64,000 nt of DNA from an uncultured Pseudomonadota bacterium (GTDB lineage Bacteria > Pseudomonadota > Gammaproteobacteria > Steroidobacterales > Steroidobacteraceae), in assembly GCA_903879335.1 (NCBI GenBank), contig CAIRLC010000002.1, positions 62,001 to 126,000 on the forward strand, given 5' to 3'. The notes beneath the pieces were generated by a model that saw only the letters and a list, made by a program, of their open reading frames with translations, had not been told where the DNA came from and searched no databases. The position numbers and the translations under genes are program-made. Below, piece after piece: positions 26,337 through 38,186 of the stretch (position 1 is its first letter; each line of letters opens with the position of its first letter).

Positions 26337-27872
26337 CTACCAGGGCGCCGGGCGGTAATCCTTCAAGAAGCTGCCCCAAACATGCTCTCCAGAATTCATG
26401 CCGCTAAAAATGGGATCGATTACGCGAGCTGCGCCATCAATGATATCGAGCGGCGGTGCAAATCCAGACTCCGTCTTCCTCGCCGCATAGACGGCTGGAT
26501 CTTCGTCCGTCACCCAGCCGGTATCCACGGCGTTCATATGGATGCCGTCTTTTCGATAATCCGGTGCGCTGGTGCGGGTCATCATGTTCAACGCCGCTTT
26601 CGCCATATTCGTGTGCGGATGCTTATCGGTCTTCGTCGTGCGGTAAAACTGACCTTCCATCGCGCTCACATTCACAATATGTTTGTGGTGACCCGCGGTG
26701 GCTGCCATCAGCGATCTTAAACGAGCGTTCAAGATGTACGGCGCGATCGCATTGACCAATTGCACTTCCAGCAATTCTGGCGTCTCAACCTCGTGGAGTC
26801 GCAAACGCCAACTGTTCATCAGTCGCAGATCAACCTGCTGCAGATCCTCATCCACCTGGCCTCGAGGAAAAATGCTGTCGCCATCTAGATAGTCCTCATC
26901 GAGGTACCGTCGCTGCGACAACGAGGCACTATGGATGATCCCCTCTCCCGGTGCGGAGGCGTTCGAAGCAATGAGCGCCCGCCCGGACATATCCGCCGAT
27001 TGAGCCAATCGACCTATGAGTTTGACGTGGCTGCCTAAGGTCGCCCGCCAAACCTCAGGTCCACTGGAATGGATACATTCCTCCCGCGCCAGCAGTGATC
27101 TGAAATAACCGGCGGGTCGGCGAACTGTCTGACAAGCGTTATTCACGATATGGTCGAGCCGCGGCAAACTTTCAGCCAGATAACGAGCAAACAGCTCGAC
27201 ACTTGGCGTATGCCGCAAATCCAACCCATGAATTTGGAGCCGATCTCTGAAGGTTTCGTAATCGGGCTCCCGCGCATACCGTTCTGCTGCATCAACCGGG
27301 AAACGCGTCAATGCCGTCACATGCGCTCCGGCGCGCAACAGCAGTAGGGCCGATTGGAAACCAATCTTGACCCGAGCGCCCGTCACTAGGGCGTAATGGC
27401 CGCGTAAGTCGGCCGATTGAGACCGCTTCGTGTAATTGAAGTCACCACAATCCCGACACATCGAATCGTAATAACGATGCACTTCAGTGTATGGCGCTTT
27501 GCAGACATAACAGGCCCGGGAAGCGCTGAGCTCCGGTCTGTCCTTATCTGAGTTTTCCGGTTGCGGTGCCTCCAACCAGAGCGGGGTGTAGACCTCCGAT
27601 CGGCGTTGTATCCGAAGTCCGGCCGATTCAATTGCCTCACGGTCCTTGCGTTTCGATGCCTCACGCTCTGCGCGCCGGAAAGCCTTAGCCATCTTCACCA
27701 TATCTTGCCGGTCAGGTTTAGAGACCAGTCCGGCAAGCGTCAAGATTTCGCGACGCTCATCTTGAGACATCTGGGTCAGCAACGCTCGATTCTGATCGAC
27801 TGCCCGTAAAAACCGCAGACAAGCGTGCAGGTCATCCAGAATAGATTTTGGTTTTTCGTGGAAATCGGTCAT
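26337..27872 (-). CDS. SDR-like oxidoreductase with N-terminal Cys4 knuckle
   Basis: A 511-residue protein with two parts. Residues 1-150 are a helical, charged region ending in a Cys4 knuckle: CYVC (121, 124) and MCRDC (139, 142), spaced to bind zinc. Residues ~157-511 form a short-chain dehydrogenase domain: TGARVKIG (164-171), NNACQT (244-249), and a segment NVSAMEGQF (S403) then MAKAALNMM (K425). In classical SDRs the residue four before that Lys is Tyr; here it is Thr421. Another Y-x-x-x-K occurs at Tyr410-Lys414, so catalysis may use that Tyr or be altered. It is 46 bases downstream of a class III aminotransferase on the same strand. The substrate is unknown. I recall this long SDR family in plants, fungi and bacteria without a defined role. 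Confidence 0.8.
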   Translation of the reverse strand: MTDFHEKPKSILDDLHACLRFLRAVDQNRALLTQMSQDERREILTLAGLVSKPDRQDMVKMAKAFRRAEREASKRKDREAIESAGLRIQRRSEVYTPLWLEAPQPENSDKDRPELSASRACYVCKAPYTEVHRYYDSMCRDCGDFNYTKRSQSADLRGHYALVTGARVKIGFQSALLLLRAGAHVTALTRFPVDAAERYAREPDYETFRDRLQIHGLDLRHTPSVELFARYLAESLPRLDHIVNNACQTVRRPAGYFRSLLAREECIHSSGPEVWRATLGSHVKLIGRLAQSADMSGRALIASNASAPGEGIIHSASLSQRRYLDEDYLDGDSIFPRGQVDEDLQQVDLRLMNSWRLRLHEVETPELLEVQLVNAIAPYILNARLRSLMAATAGHHKHIVNVSAMEGQFYRTTKTDKHPHTNMAKAALNMMTRTSAPDYRKDGIHMNAVDTGWVTDEDPAVYAARKTESGFAPPLDIIDGAARVIDPIFSGMNSGEHVWGSFLKDYRPAPW

Positions 27873-27918
27873 TTCAGTAGGCTCGGCGCTGACTGTTCGG
27901 CCATTGACGTCGAAAGCA

Positions 27919-29286
27919 TTAGGGGCGCGACATTCTGATATCTAAGCCTTCATGCGATAGCTCATGAACAGTATCCTCAAACGCTGCCACCAGTGTCTCA
28001 ACGTCCGATTCACGCATGGGTGTCGAAAGACAGCACATGCCGCGCATCGAGGTTTGAATGCCCCGGTTCGCCAAGCCTAGAAAGGTTAACAACTTAAGAT
28101 TTGGATCGGCAGAATCGGCCGCACGCGCGTCCGTGACTGGATCGGGTGTCCAATGAATCTGAAACATGGATCCAAGGCCTGTGATCTGTGCACGTAAGGA
28201 GTGCCGACGAACCACGTCGATAAGACCCTGACGGGCGCGGTCCCCAAGTCGTGCAAGTCGCATGATTGCCGCCTCATCCAGCAACTCAAGCGCCGTGATC
28301 CCGGCAACCGCAGAAACTGGATTCGCACTAAATGTGCCTAGGTTAGCGACATGTCGGTCGGTGATCTGTTCATCGAAAACCGACATCGCTGACGCCGATC
28401 CACCCACCGCGCCGATAGGGAATCCGCCGCCGATAATTTTAGCGAACGTTGTCAGGTCAGGCTCGAGTGCGTAGCTCGACTGCAATCCGCCATAGGCTTG
28501 ACGAAGAGTGATGACTTCGTCGCAGATGAGAACGATGCCCGCGCGAAAAGTCTCTTCCCGAAGAGCCGTGAGAAACTCGGCTTTCGCTGGAATAACGCCA
28601 CCAGAACCCAACATCGGCTCGACGATAATGGCAGCCATTTCAGTGCCGTATCGCTCAATCGCCGTTCGAACTGAATCAATATCGTTATAGCGCATTAACA
28701 CCGCATCGGTCTTCACACTCGGTGGCAGTCCATGGGTGTCCGCCGCGATTGGTAACAGGCCGCGCATGGCCTCCGCCCCATGAGTCGCGTGCCCACCAAC
28801 CATCACGTAATCCGAAAACCCGTGGTATCCGCCCTCAAACTTGCCGATTCGTGACCGCCCGGTGAGCGCCCGCGCCGCCCGCAATGCAACTAACACGGCT
28901 TCAGTGCCTGAATTATTGAATAACACCCGCTGAACTGATTTCACACGTGAGCAGAGGTGTTCAGCGAGACGAAGTTCCTGCGACGCCGGCGACGAGTAGG
29001 CTGAGCCGCGACTCAGTTGATCGGTGACCGCTGCCGAGATCTGCGGATGCGCATGACCGTGAATCAGGGCGGCGTAATTGCCATGGAAATCGAGCCGCAC
29101 ATTCCCATCAAGGTCAGTCGTATGCACCCCAGCACCGGACGCCGAATAGGCTGGGAAAGGCGGGTGTCGTAGCAGAGCACGTGACATGCCGGTCGGGATG
29201 ACCTGTCGGGCACGCTCAGCATGCAGTTTGGATCGTTGATTACTTGCAACGAACGTCTTAAAGATTGCGCTATCTACAATCTGCAT
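27919..29286 (-). CDS. Class III PLP aminotransferase, glutamate-1-semialdehyde mutase-like
   Basis: PLP enzyme of 455 residues of the class III family. FNNSGTEA (123-130) binds the cofactor phosphate, the conserved acidic residue is Asp256 (LICDEVI), and Lys283 in TTFAKIIGGGFPIGA forms the Schiff base. The overall profile is closest to the GSA-aminomutase subgroup, but the N-terminus lacks the usual HemL beginning and the gene is away from haem genes, so a biosynthetic or catabolic amino-group transfer is more likely than tetrapyrrole synthesis. The start ATG has a GGTGG upstream. It is divergent from the MFS transporter gene with 55 bases between, and 46 bases upstream of the SDR-like enzyme. 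Confidence 0.87.
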   Translation of the reverse strand: MQIVDSAIFKTFVASNQRSKLHAERARQVIPTGMSRALLRHPPFPAYSASGAGVHTTDLDGNVRLDFHGNYAALIHGHAHPQISAAVTDQLSRGSAYSSPASQELRLAEHLCSRVKSVQRVLFNNSGTEAVLVALRAARALTGRSRIGKFEGGYHGFSDYVMVGGHATHGAEAMRGLLPIAADTHGLPPSVKTDAVLMRYNDIDSVRTAIERYGTEMAAIIVEPMLGSGGVIPAKAEFLTALREETFRAGIVLICDEVITLRQAYGGLQSSYALEPDLTTFAKIIGGGFPIGAVGGSASAMSVFDEQITDRHVANLGTFSANPVSAVAGITALELLDEAAIMRLARLGDRARQGLIDVVRRHSLRAQITGLGSMFQIHWTPDPVTDARAADSADPNLKLLTFLGLANRGIQTSMRGMCCLSTPMRESDVETLVAAFEDTVHELSHEGLDIRMSRP

Positions 29287-29341
29287 CGTAAGCCACCTAG
29301 ACCCGAAGAACCTGTTCCGCGCCTACGGCGCAGGGGAGAGT

Positions 29342-30778
29342 ATGCCCACTATCGGCCGCGCTATGATGCCCTATCACAGCGGTTTTGCTGGAGCCCCGAT
29401 GACGGATGTGGACAACCTCGAAGCGAGACTAGACGGGCTGCCATTTGCCGGTCCGGTATTCCGCTCCGTCCTATTGATTGCCCTCGGGTTTGGCTTCGAG
29501 ATCTACGATCTCTTTCTGACCGCCTACGTCACCCCTGGGCTCACTAAAGCAGGCTATTTCTCCGAGGCGTCTTTAGGCGCGATTGCGCACCTCTCCGTCA
29601 TTGGAATCCGGGGCAGCGGGACCTTTGTATTCGCGCTGTTCGCGGGACTATTTATTGGTTCGATCTCATTAGGCGCGCTGGCCGACCGCTACGGGCGCCG
29701 AACAACATTCACCGTGTCTCTAGTCTGGTACTCGGTCTGTACCGCAGCCATGGCGCTGCAACACAGCGGCTACTGGATAGATCTTTGGCGCTTCTTGGCG
29801 GGTATAGGCCTTGGAATTGAATTGGTCACGATAGACGCCTACATCGCTGAATTAGTACCGCCCTCGCATCGGGGTCGCGCGTTCGCCTGGTGTCAATTGA
29901 TTGGCTTCAGCGTTGTACCCGTCGTCGCCTTTTTGGCCTGGATGTTGGTGCCGACGACGCCCTTCTCGATCGAAGGCTGGCGATTTGTTGTGCTTGTCGG
30001 GGCCGTCGGTGCGCTTGGCGCTTGGTATCTGCGTCGGCGTTTACCGGAATCGCCCCGCTGGCTTGTTCGCCAACAGCGGTACAAAGAGGCCTCTCGAGTC
30101 GTCACGGCACTAGAAACCGATTACGGACGAGACAGAATCGCTGTCTCCAGACCTAACACCCAAAATCAACGCCCCATCGACCCACCAACCAATCACAAAA
30201 GTGAACGGACACGGGTGGTCATGCTGTCCGTCTTTAATTTCTTCCAGACTTTTGGCTACTATGGTTTTACCGCTTGGGTGCCCACGCTACTTATCGCTCG
30301 AGGAATATCTGTAACCACCAGCCTTGAATACTCGTTTCTGATCGCCTTAGCGAATCCGGTAGGACCGTTACTCGGTTTGTGGCTCGGGGACCGACTCGAA
30401 AGGAAATGGCAAATAGTCTTTGCGGCAATCGCCGTCGCCATCTTTGGCCTCGCCTTCGCAATCATAAGTGTGCCGGCGTGGATTATCGCTTTCGGTGCGA
30501 TGACCACGGTGGCAAACAATGTCATGTCCTATGCCTTCCACGGTTACCAAGCCGAGGTCTTTCCGACGAAAACCCGAAGCCAAAAGATCGGGTTCGTCTA
30601 CGCCTGGAGCCGTCTCTCGGCAGCGATCTCGGGACCAGTCATTGTCGCACTATTGGCATATGGCGGAGCCGTTGCGGTATTTCAATGGATTGCGTTGTCG
30701 ATGGGAATTGTCATCCTGTCGATCGGGTGTTTCGGGGAACGTACTCAAGGGCACCCGCTTGAATTCATTTCGAACTGA
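29342..30778 (+). CDS. MFS transporter, sugar porter/metabolite symporter type
   Basis: Twelve-helix MFS permease of about 478 residues with the family motifs RYGRR in the loop between helices 2 and 3 (LADRYGRRTTF) and an equivalent RLER stretch in the second half, plus the sugar-porter-like PESPRWL before the central loop. A long hydrophilic loop (residues ~255-285) separates the halves. The likely substrate is a sugar or organic acid; the adjacent secreted fructosidase favours import of fructose or sucrose fragments. The first ATG follows GGGGAG closely, but the next ATGs (29363, 29366, 29399) are also plausible starts. It is 123 bases upstream of the GH32 gene, separated by a strip without a clear coding frame. 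Confidence 0.85.
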   Translation: MPTIGRAMMPYHSGFAGAPMTDVDNLEARLDGLPFAGPVFRSVLLIALGFGFEIYDLFLTAYVTPGLTKAGYFSEASLGAIAHLSVIGIRGSGTFVFALFAGLFIGSISLGALADRYGRRTTFTVSLVWYSVCTAAMALQHSGYWIDLWRFLAGIGLGIELVTIDAYIAELVPPSHRGRAFAWCQLIGFSVVPVVAFLAWMLVPTTPFSIEGWRFVVLVGAVGALGAWYLRRRLPESPRWLVRQQRYKEASRVVTALETDYGRDRIAVSRPNTQNQRPIDPPTNHKSERTRVVMLSVFNFFQTFGYYGFTAWVPTLLIARGISVTTSLEYSFLIALANPVGPLLGLWLGDRLERKWQIVFAAIAVAIFGLAFAIISVPAWIIAFGAMTTVANNVMSYAFHGYQAEVFPTKTRSQKIGFVYAWSRLSAAISGPVIVALLAYGGAVAVFQWIALSMGIVILSIGCFGERTQGHPLEFISN

Positions 30779-30901
30779 GCTACGTACTCGCAAAGCACGG
30801 CCCGCATCAATGGCCATGTTCTGCGGCGCATCATGTCTACTGGATTTAAGCGTCGTGAGTTGCTCTCTCATTAGCCGCAACCGAATTGCCGAGGAATAAA
30901 A

Positions 30902-32476
30902 ATGTATACGCGCTTTCGAGCCAAGCGACTCGCAGACGTCATCCTCGTGGTCGCTTTGAGCTTGAGTCGATTCTCAACGGCCCGAGGCGACGAAGCGTCC
31001 TATCACGAGCAATTCCGCCCGCAAGTTCATTATTCGCCGCCCAGTCATTGGATGAACGACCCGAACGGACTGCTGAGATTGGGCGCTGACTACCAGATGT
31101 ACTTTCAATACCACCCTTACTCAATGGTTTGGGGGCCGATGCACTGGGGTCACGCGACGAGTAAGGACCTTGTACGTTGGGTAAACCGACCGATCGCACT
31201 AGAGCCCGACGAGCGAGGTGCCATCTTCTCTGGGAGCGCAGTATACGATCGTGATAATTCGTCAGGATTGGCTCGAGATGGGGTTGCCCCTGTCGTCGCA
31301 ATCTATACCTACCATGATCATGCAGCCGAACGCGCCCAAAAGATCCGAGTCGAATCTCAAGGACTGGCTTACAGTCTTGATGGCGGCACAACGTTCGAAA
31401 AGCGCCCCGGGGTGGTACTTAAAAATCCGGGTAAGCGCGATTTTCGAGACCCTAAAGTGATGTGGTTCTCCCCAACACGTCGCTGGATCATGACCTTAGT
31501 CGCGACCGATCACGTGGAATTTTATTCCTCTAAAAATCTAAAAGTATGGCGCTACGAGAGCCAGTTTGGGATGACGCGAGGCGCCCACGGCGGTGTTTGG
31601 GAGTGCCCGGATCTCGTGCGCTTGATCGGCACCAATGATGGTTTGCAACATGACGTCTTACTGGTCAGCAGCAATCCGGGTGGCCCAGCCGGCGGTGGCG
31701 GGACGCAATATTTCATCGGCAGCTTCGATGGTCATGAATTCCGAGAAAGTAACCCATCCGCTAGCCCTCGATGGCTCGACTATGGTCCAGACTATTATGC
31801 CGCGGTCTCATGGAACCGCGATGCTGAGTCCTTAGACTCCCCACCCACCGTGATTGGCTGGATGAGCGATTGGCGCTACGCGGTGAAAGTGCCCACATCA
31901 CCTTGGCGGAGTGCAATGTCTGTTCCGCGGAAGCTGACGGTTGTCGGCTCCGGTGATGAACTCGCATTGACCACTAATCCTATTGACGCGTTTCATTCTC
32001 TGCAGCGAGAGCGGATTACATATGACCTGTCGTTGACGCCGGCCCTACGAACTTTTGGTCCTGTACGGGGTGCCGCTTTTGATTGGCAGCTTCAGTTGAG
32101 GAATAAGAATCAATCGAAGTTCGATGTGGTTCTATCAAATGCCAGCGGCCAGGAAACGCGCCTGAGCATTGATCCGGTACATTCCGAAGCAACGTTTGAT
32201 CGTTCAAACTCGGGGATCATAAATTTTGACAGCCACTTTTCTGACCTCGTAAAGGTGCCGTGGCTCACGCACAGCGAAACGGCTGAGCTGCGAATTATCG
32301 TGGATCAGTCTTCTATCGAGATTTTTATAAATGGCGGACGGAGCGTCATTACCGGCCTAGTCTTTCCGGACAGTATTTATGATCGTGTACAAATAGCAGG
32401 TGACAACAATGTGGAGGTCACCTCCGCAACGCTCGCAATCCTAGATTCGATTTGGGCCGAGCCGAAGCACAACTGA
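30902..32476 (+). CDS. Secreted GH32 beta-fructosidase (levanase/inulinase/invertase type)
   Basis: Exported glycoside hydrolase family 32 enzyme of 524 residues. Signal peptide residues ~1-28. The three catalytic signatures are intact: WMNDPNG with nucleophile Asp53, RDP with Asp183, and WECPDL with acid/base Glu234. A five-bladed propeller (to about residue 370) is followed by a beta-sandwich ending VTSATLAILDS. It would release fructose from sucrose, levan or inulin outside the cytoplasm. Strong GAGG lies eight bases before the ATG. The preceding MFS transporter gene on the same strand is the natural uptake partner. No fructokinase is present, so the route to fructose phosphate lies elsewhere in the genome. 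Codon usage looks less GC-biased than in the flanking housekeeping genes. Confidence 0.93.
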   Translation: MYTRFRAKRLADVILVVALSLSRFSTARGDEASYHEQFRPQVHYSPPSHWMNDPNGLLRLGADYQMYFQYHPYSMVWGPMHWGHATSKDLVRWVNRPIALEPDERGAIFSGSAVYDRDNSSGLARDGVAPVVAIYTYHDHAAERAQKIRVESQGLAYSLDGGTTFEKRPGVVLKNPGKRDFRDPKVMWFSPTRRWIMTLVATDHVEFYSSKNLKVWRYESQFGMTRGAHGGVWECPDLVRLIGTNDGLQHDVLLVSSNPGGPAGGGGTQYFIGSFDGHEFRESNPSASPRWLDYGPDYYAAVSWNRDAESLDSPPTVIGWMSDWRYAVKVPTSPWRSAMSVPRKLTVVGSGDELALTTNPIDAFHSLQRERITYDLSLTPALRTFGPVRGAAFDWQLQLRNKNQSKFDVVLSNASGQETRLSIDPVHSEATFDRSNSGIINFDSHFSDLVKVPWLTHSETAELRIIVDQSSIEIFINGGRSVITGLVFPDSIYDRVQIAGDNNVEVTSATLAILDSIWAEPKHN

Positions 32477-32523
32477 TCGAGACAGTATCACCAGAAAAGG
32501 CGGGGAGCCGCGTCTATACAGCG

Positions 32524-32967
32524 CTAGGGCAGCAACGCCCGCGGCCTCGCGTCGTCAGCGACCCCCTCGATCAGACGGCAGGCCTTGATGTTGTCGATTT
32601 CCCCGATCCAACTGTCCGCATGGCCATGGAGCTTGGCCGTGAAGTTCCCAATCACCGTCATGTAGCCCTGAGTGACGGCTTGGCCGGCCCGATTGACGCA
32701 GTGAGGCATGTGCAGCCAGATGCCATTAGTCTGGATGGCCCAGCGATAGTCATCAACGTGGAGATACAACGCAGACTCGTTCTGGGCCAGATTAACGAAT
32801 CCGCGTACGGTAACCACTTTGCCTTCGAACCGATCTGGATTGCTGATAATTGCGGAGACGGCATCCTCACGGACGCCGTCATCGCTAGAACAAGCGCCGA
32901 TGAGGGCGCAGGCAATAAGCGCTGTGACGAGCCTCATGGGCGTCAACCGATCTATCCGTGTGTTCAT
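32524..32967 (-). CDS. Small lipoprotein with OB-fold-like domain
   Basis: About 147 residues with a lipoprotein signal (LVTALIACALIGAC, lipid-attachment Cys at residue 26 of this start). The mature part contains FEGKVVTVRGFVNLAQNESA followed by beta-rich sequence, resembling OB-fold or tRNA_anti-like periplasmic domains; two further Cys residues could pair. Function not recognised. A GGGTGG precedes the start used; the frame opens 12 codons earlier without a ribosome-binding site. It is convergent with the GH32 gene and lies downstream of another exported gene on the same strand. Confidence 0.6.
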   Translation of the reverse strand: MNTRIDRLTPMRLVTALIACALIGACSSDDGVREDAVSAIISNPDRFEGKVVTVRGFVNLAQNESALYLHVDDYRWAIQTNGIWLHMPHCVNRAGQAVTQGYMTVIGNFTAKLHGHADSWIGEIDNIKACRLIEGVADDARPRALLP

Positions 32968-33084
32968 AAAGCCACCCATAGTCACCCCAACCCAATGCCC
33001 CAACTGAGGATCGGCCAGCTCAACGAGCGATTAAGTGCGTGATGCACCCTGAACCCCAATTGCGAGCCTACGCATGGACTGAGT

Positions 33085-33687
33085 CTACTGTTTGATAGCC
33101 ATGCTCAATGTCGCCAAGGCCTGAAAGCTGGCCGACTCCGAGGATGTCGTCGTTAAACCAAACCGAGCGTAAGGGCCAGGTGTTTTACGGTCTTGAGCAT
33201 AGGCAACGTAGTGACTCGGCCCCTGCGGGGTGTCCGAGCGCTTATCCGCGACCTTAATCATGGTTGCGTCGGGCACTTTGATGCTGGTGACCAAGGAGGC
33301 GAACATCAATTGAACGTCGACTTCCTTCGCGCGTTGGGCAAATACCGAACAGGTGCCCGATTCCCGTAGCGCGACCACGAACGCCCCATGGCCATCACTG
33401 ACCACCCAAGCCTTGCCGGGCTGATCGTGTAGATACACGCTGCTCTTATCGGCCTCAAGTTCCGGGGCGCCCTTCGTTCCCATCTCCTCGACGAGTTTTT
33501 CCGGCGAGCGGTAATACTTCACACACGTCGAGCTGAATAGCGAGACAAAGGCCTCAGAGGTCTTATCCATGGGCTCAACGTTGACCTCTTGCGCAAGGGC
33601 GGCGCTGCCCGCCAAGACAAGACTACCGACCAGCGCCAAAAGCGGTCGGCTGATTGCACGAGGAGAAAGTTTAGGTGCTTTGTTCAT
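33085..33687 (-). CDS. Exported hypothetical protein, 200 aa
   Basis: Not recognised with certainty. A Sec signal covers residues ~1-33 (cleavage near ALAQE). The mature protein has two Cys (FSSTCVKYYRSP and SGTCSVFAQ) likely joined in the periplasm, and a beta-rich middle (KAWVVSDGHGAFVVALRESG). The beginning FVSLFSSTCVKYY resembles neisserial NMCC_0638-type proteins, from memory. The start ATG follows GGAG nine bases upstream; a GTG immediately before it is also possible. About 120 bases separate it from the lipoprotein gene downstream, and 220 bases from yajQ upstream. Confidence 0.6.
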   Translation of the reverse strand: MNKAPKLSPRAISRPLLALVGSLVLAGSAALAQEVNVEPMDKTSEAFVSLFSSTCVKYYRSPEKLVEEMGTKGAPELEADKSSVYLHDQPGKAWVVSDGHGAFVVALRESGTCSVFAQRAKEVDVQLMFASLVTSIKVPDATMIKVADKRSDTPQGPSHYVAYAQDRKTPGPYARFGLTTTSSESASFQALATLSMAIKQ

Positions 33688-33905
33688 CACGGATCACTCC
33701 AACTCAAATTCAGTGCGGTCGTCGCGGGCCGAAATCACGTCAGGGCCAAGTGTAACCCTAGCGCGTGCTCCGCGCATATTGGAGCCGCAGCCGAGCTTTA
33801 AACCGATGCCCCGGTGCCGATATGTGCCATCCACCCGCCTGTACTAACCGGAGATTGGGGCGCTGGATCATCGACACATCACCGCCGCGGAGGTCTGTTC
33901 GCAGA

Positions 33906-34388
33906 CTAGTCGCGAAAATTATTGAACTGCAGCGGGACCTCAACCTTTATGGTCTTCAGCAAACTAATCGCGGCTTGCAGGTCATCACGACTTTTGCCGG
34001 TAACCCGAACCTTGTCCCCTTGGATAGCGCCTTGAACTTTAAGTTTTGATTCCTTAATCGACTTTTGGATAACCCGAGCATCATCCGCGCCGATCCCTTC
34101 CTTCAACAGAATCTTCTGGCGCGCCCGCGCGATATCCGATTCCATATCTTGGACATCCAGCACAATTTGATCGATGCCACGTTTCGCCACTTTCAACCGG
34201 AGGATGTCGAGCATTGCCCGCACCTGGTGCTGTGAATTGGATTCGAGATTGATGTGCTTTTCCTCGTGGACCAACTTCCAGTCTACCCCTCGAAAATCAA
34301 AACGACTTTCGAGCTCGCGACGCGTCTGGTCGACGGCGTTTTGCATTTCGTGATGGTTAAGTTCAGAAACGACGTCAAAAGAGGGCAT
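33906..34388 (-). CDS. yajQ: YajQ family nucleotide-binding protein
   Basis: Cytosolic protein of 160 residues in the UPF0234/YajQ family; in Xanthomonas and Pseudomonas members bind cyclic-di-GMP. The start MPSFDVVSELNHHEM and the end VEVPLQFNNFRD are diagnostic, and the internal SRFDFRGVD is conserved. The second half carries KIKESKLKVQGAIQGDKVRVTGK-like sequence typical of the family. A GGAG eight bases upstream supports the ATG. It is the last gene of a minus-strand run from smg through topA, hemF, rlmJ, hemB and aroE; an A/T-rich strip upstream (34389-34475) may carry its own promoter. Confidence 0.95.
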   Translation of the reverse strand: MPSFDVVSELNHHEMQNAVDQTRRELESRFDFRGVDWKLVHEEKHINLESNSQHQVRAMLDILRLKVAKRGIDQIVLDVQDMESDIARARQKILLKEGIGADDARVIQKSIKESKLKVQGAIQGDKVRVTGKSRDDLQAAISLLKTIKVEVPLQFNNFRD

Positions 34389-34475
34389 GGTTCAAACTCC
34401 AATAAATGCATGGATGCAATCGAGTCTAAAAAAATGCAAATACCAAGACCAAGAATAATTTGAACGAAACGCGAC

Positions 34476-37226
<2,751 letters not shown>

Positions 37227-37242
37227 GCGAAAGAAGCTTGCG

Positions 37243-38160
37243 TCATGCCGATTCACCTAACCAGTCGCGGGGCCGCAGAAAATCGCGGTAGAGGAGTTCC
37301 TCTGGCGAACCGACTTCCGGATGCCAGTCGTATTCCCAGCGGACCAGTGGCGGCAGTGACATTAGGATCGATTCCGTCCGCCCACCGGACTGGAGGCCGA
37401 AAAGTGTGCCGCGGTCAAAGACCAGATTGAACTCAACGTATCGACCGCGGCGGTAAAGCTGGAAGTTTCGTTCGCGCTCACTGTAAGGGGTGTGCCGGCG
37501 GCGCTCGACGATCGGCAGGTAAGCGTCCAGAAAAGCATCGCCAACTGCTCGCTGCAGTGCGAATGCCCGGTCAAACCCGCCCTCCGCCAAATCATCGAAG
37601 AAAAGTCCGCCAACCCCGCGAGTCTCCTCGCGATGCTTCAGATAAAAATAGTCGTCGCACCACTGTTTATAGCGTGGGTAGACATCGGGACCGAAGGGTT
37701 GACAGGCTTGTTTCGCGACAGCGTGCCACGACCGAACGTCTTCTAAAAAGGGGTAGTACGGCGTCAAATCAAAGCCACCACCGAACCACCACACGGGCGC
37801 GTGGCCTTCCTTTTCGGCGATAAAGAACCTGACGTTCATGTGTGTCGTCGGAACGTAGGGGTTCTTTGGATGGAAGACTAATGAGACGCCCATAGCCTCA
37901 AAGGAGGCTCCTGTAAGTTCCGGCCGTTGCTGCGTCGCTGACGGCGGCAGACCAGCACCCATGACCTGGGAAAAGCCTACACCGGCCTGTTCAAACAGGG
38001 CACCGTCCCGCAGCAGTCGGCTCTCTCCACCACCGCCACCTGGGCGTTGCCATGTGTCTGCACGGAATACAGCGCCACCGTCGACTTCGGCCACTCGCTC
38101 GGTAATGCGGGCCTGCAGGCCAACGAGATAGTCGCGTACAGCATTCTTGTCAGGCTGCAT
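37243..38160 (-). CDS. hemF: Oxygen-dependent coproporphyrinogen III oxidase
   Basis: Aerobic decarboxylation of coproporphyrinogen III to protoporphyrinogen IX. About 305 residues. Conserved blocks include [48 protein letters not shown] and [16 protein letters not shown], the full HemF signature set. Signals aerobic metabolism. It is 26 bases downstream of topA and directly upstream of rlmJ, in line with a haem/aromatic biosynthesis operon. Confidence 0.97.
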   Translation of the reverse strand: MQPDKNAVRDYLVGLQARITERVAEVDGGAVFRADTWQRPGGGGGESRLLRDGALFEQAGVGFSQVMGAGLPPSATQQRPELTGASFEAMGVSLVFHPKNPYVPTTHMNVRFFIAEKEGHAPVWWFGGGFDLTPYYPFLEDVRSWHAVAKQACQPFGPDVYPRYKQWCDDYFYLKHREETRGVGGLFFDDLAEGGFDRAFALQRAVGDAFLDAYLPIVERRRHTPYSERERNFQLYRRGRYVEFNLVFDRGTLFGLQSGGRTESILMSLPPLVRWEYDWHPEVGSPEELLYRDFLRPRDWLGESA

Positions 38161-38186
38161 GTCAGCACTCGCTCCAGACGGGGCGT

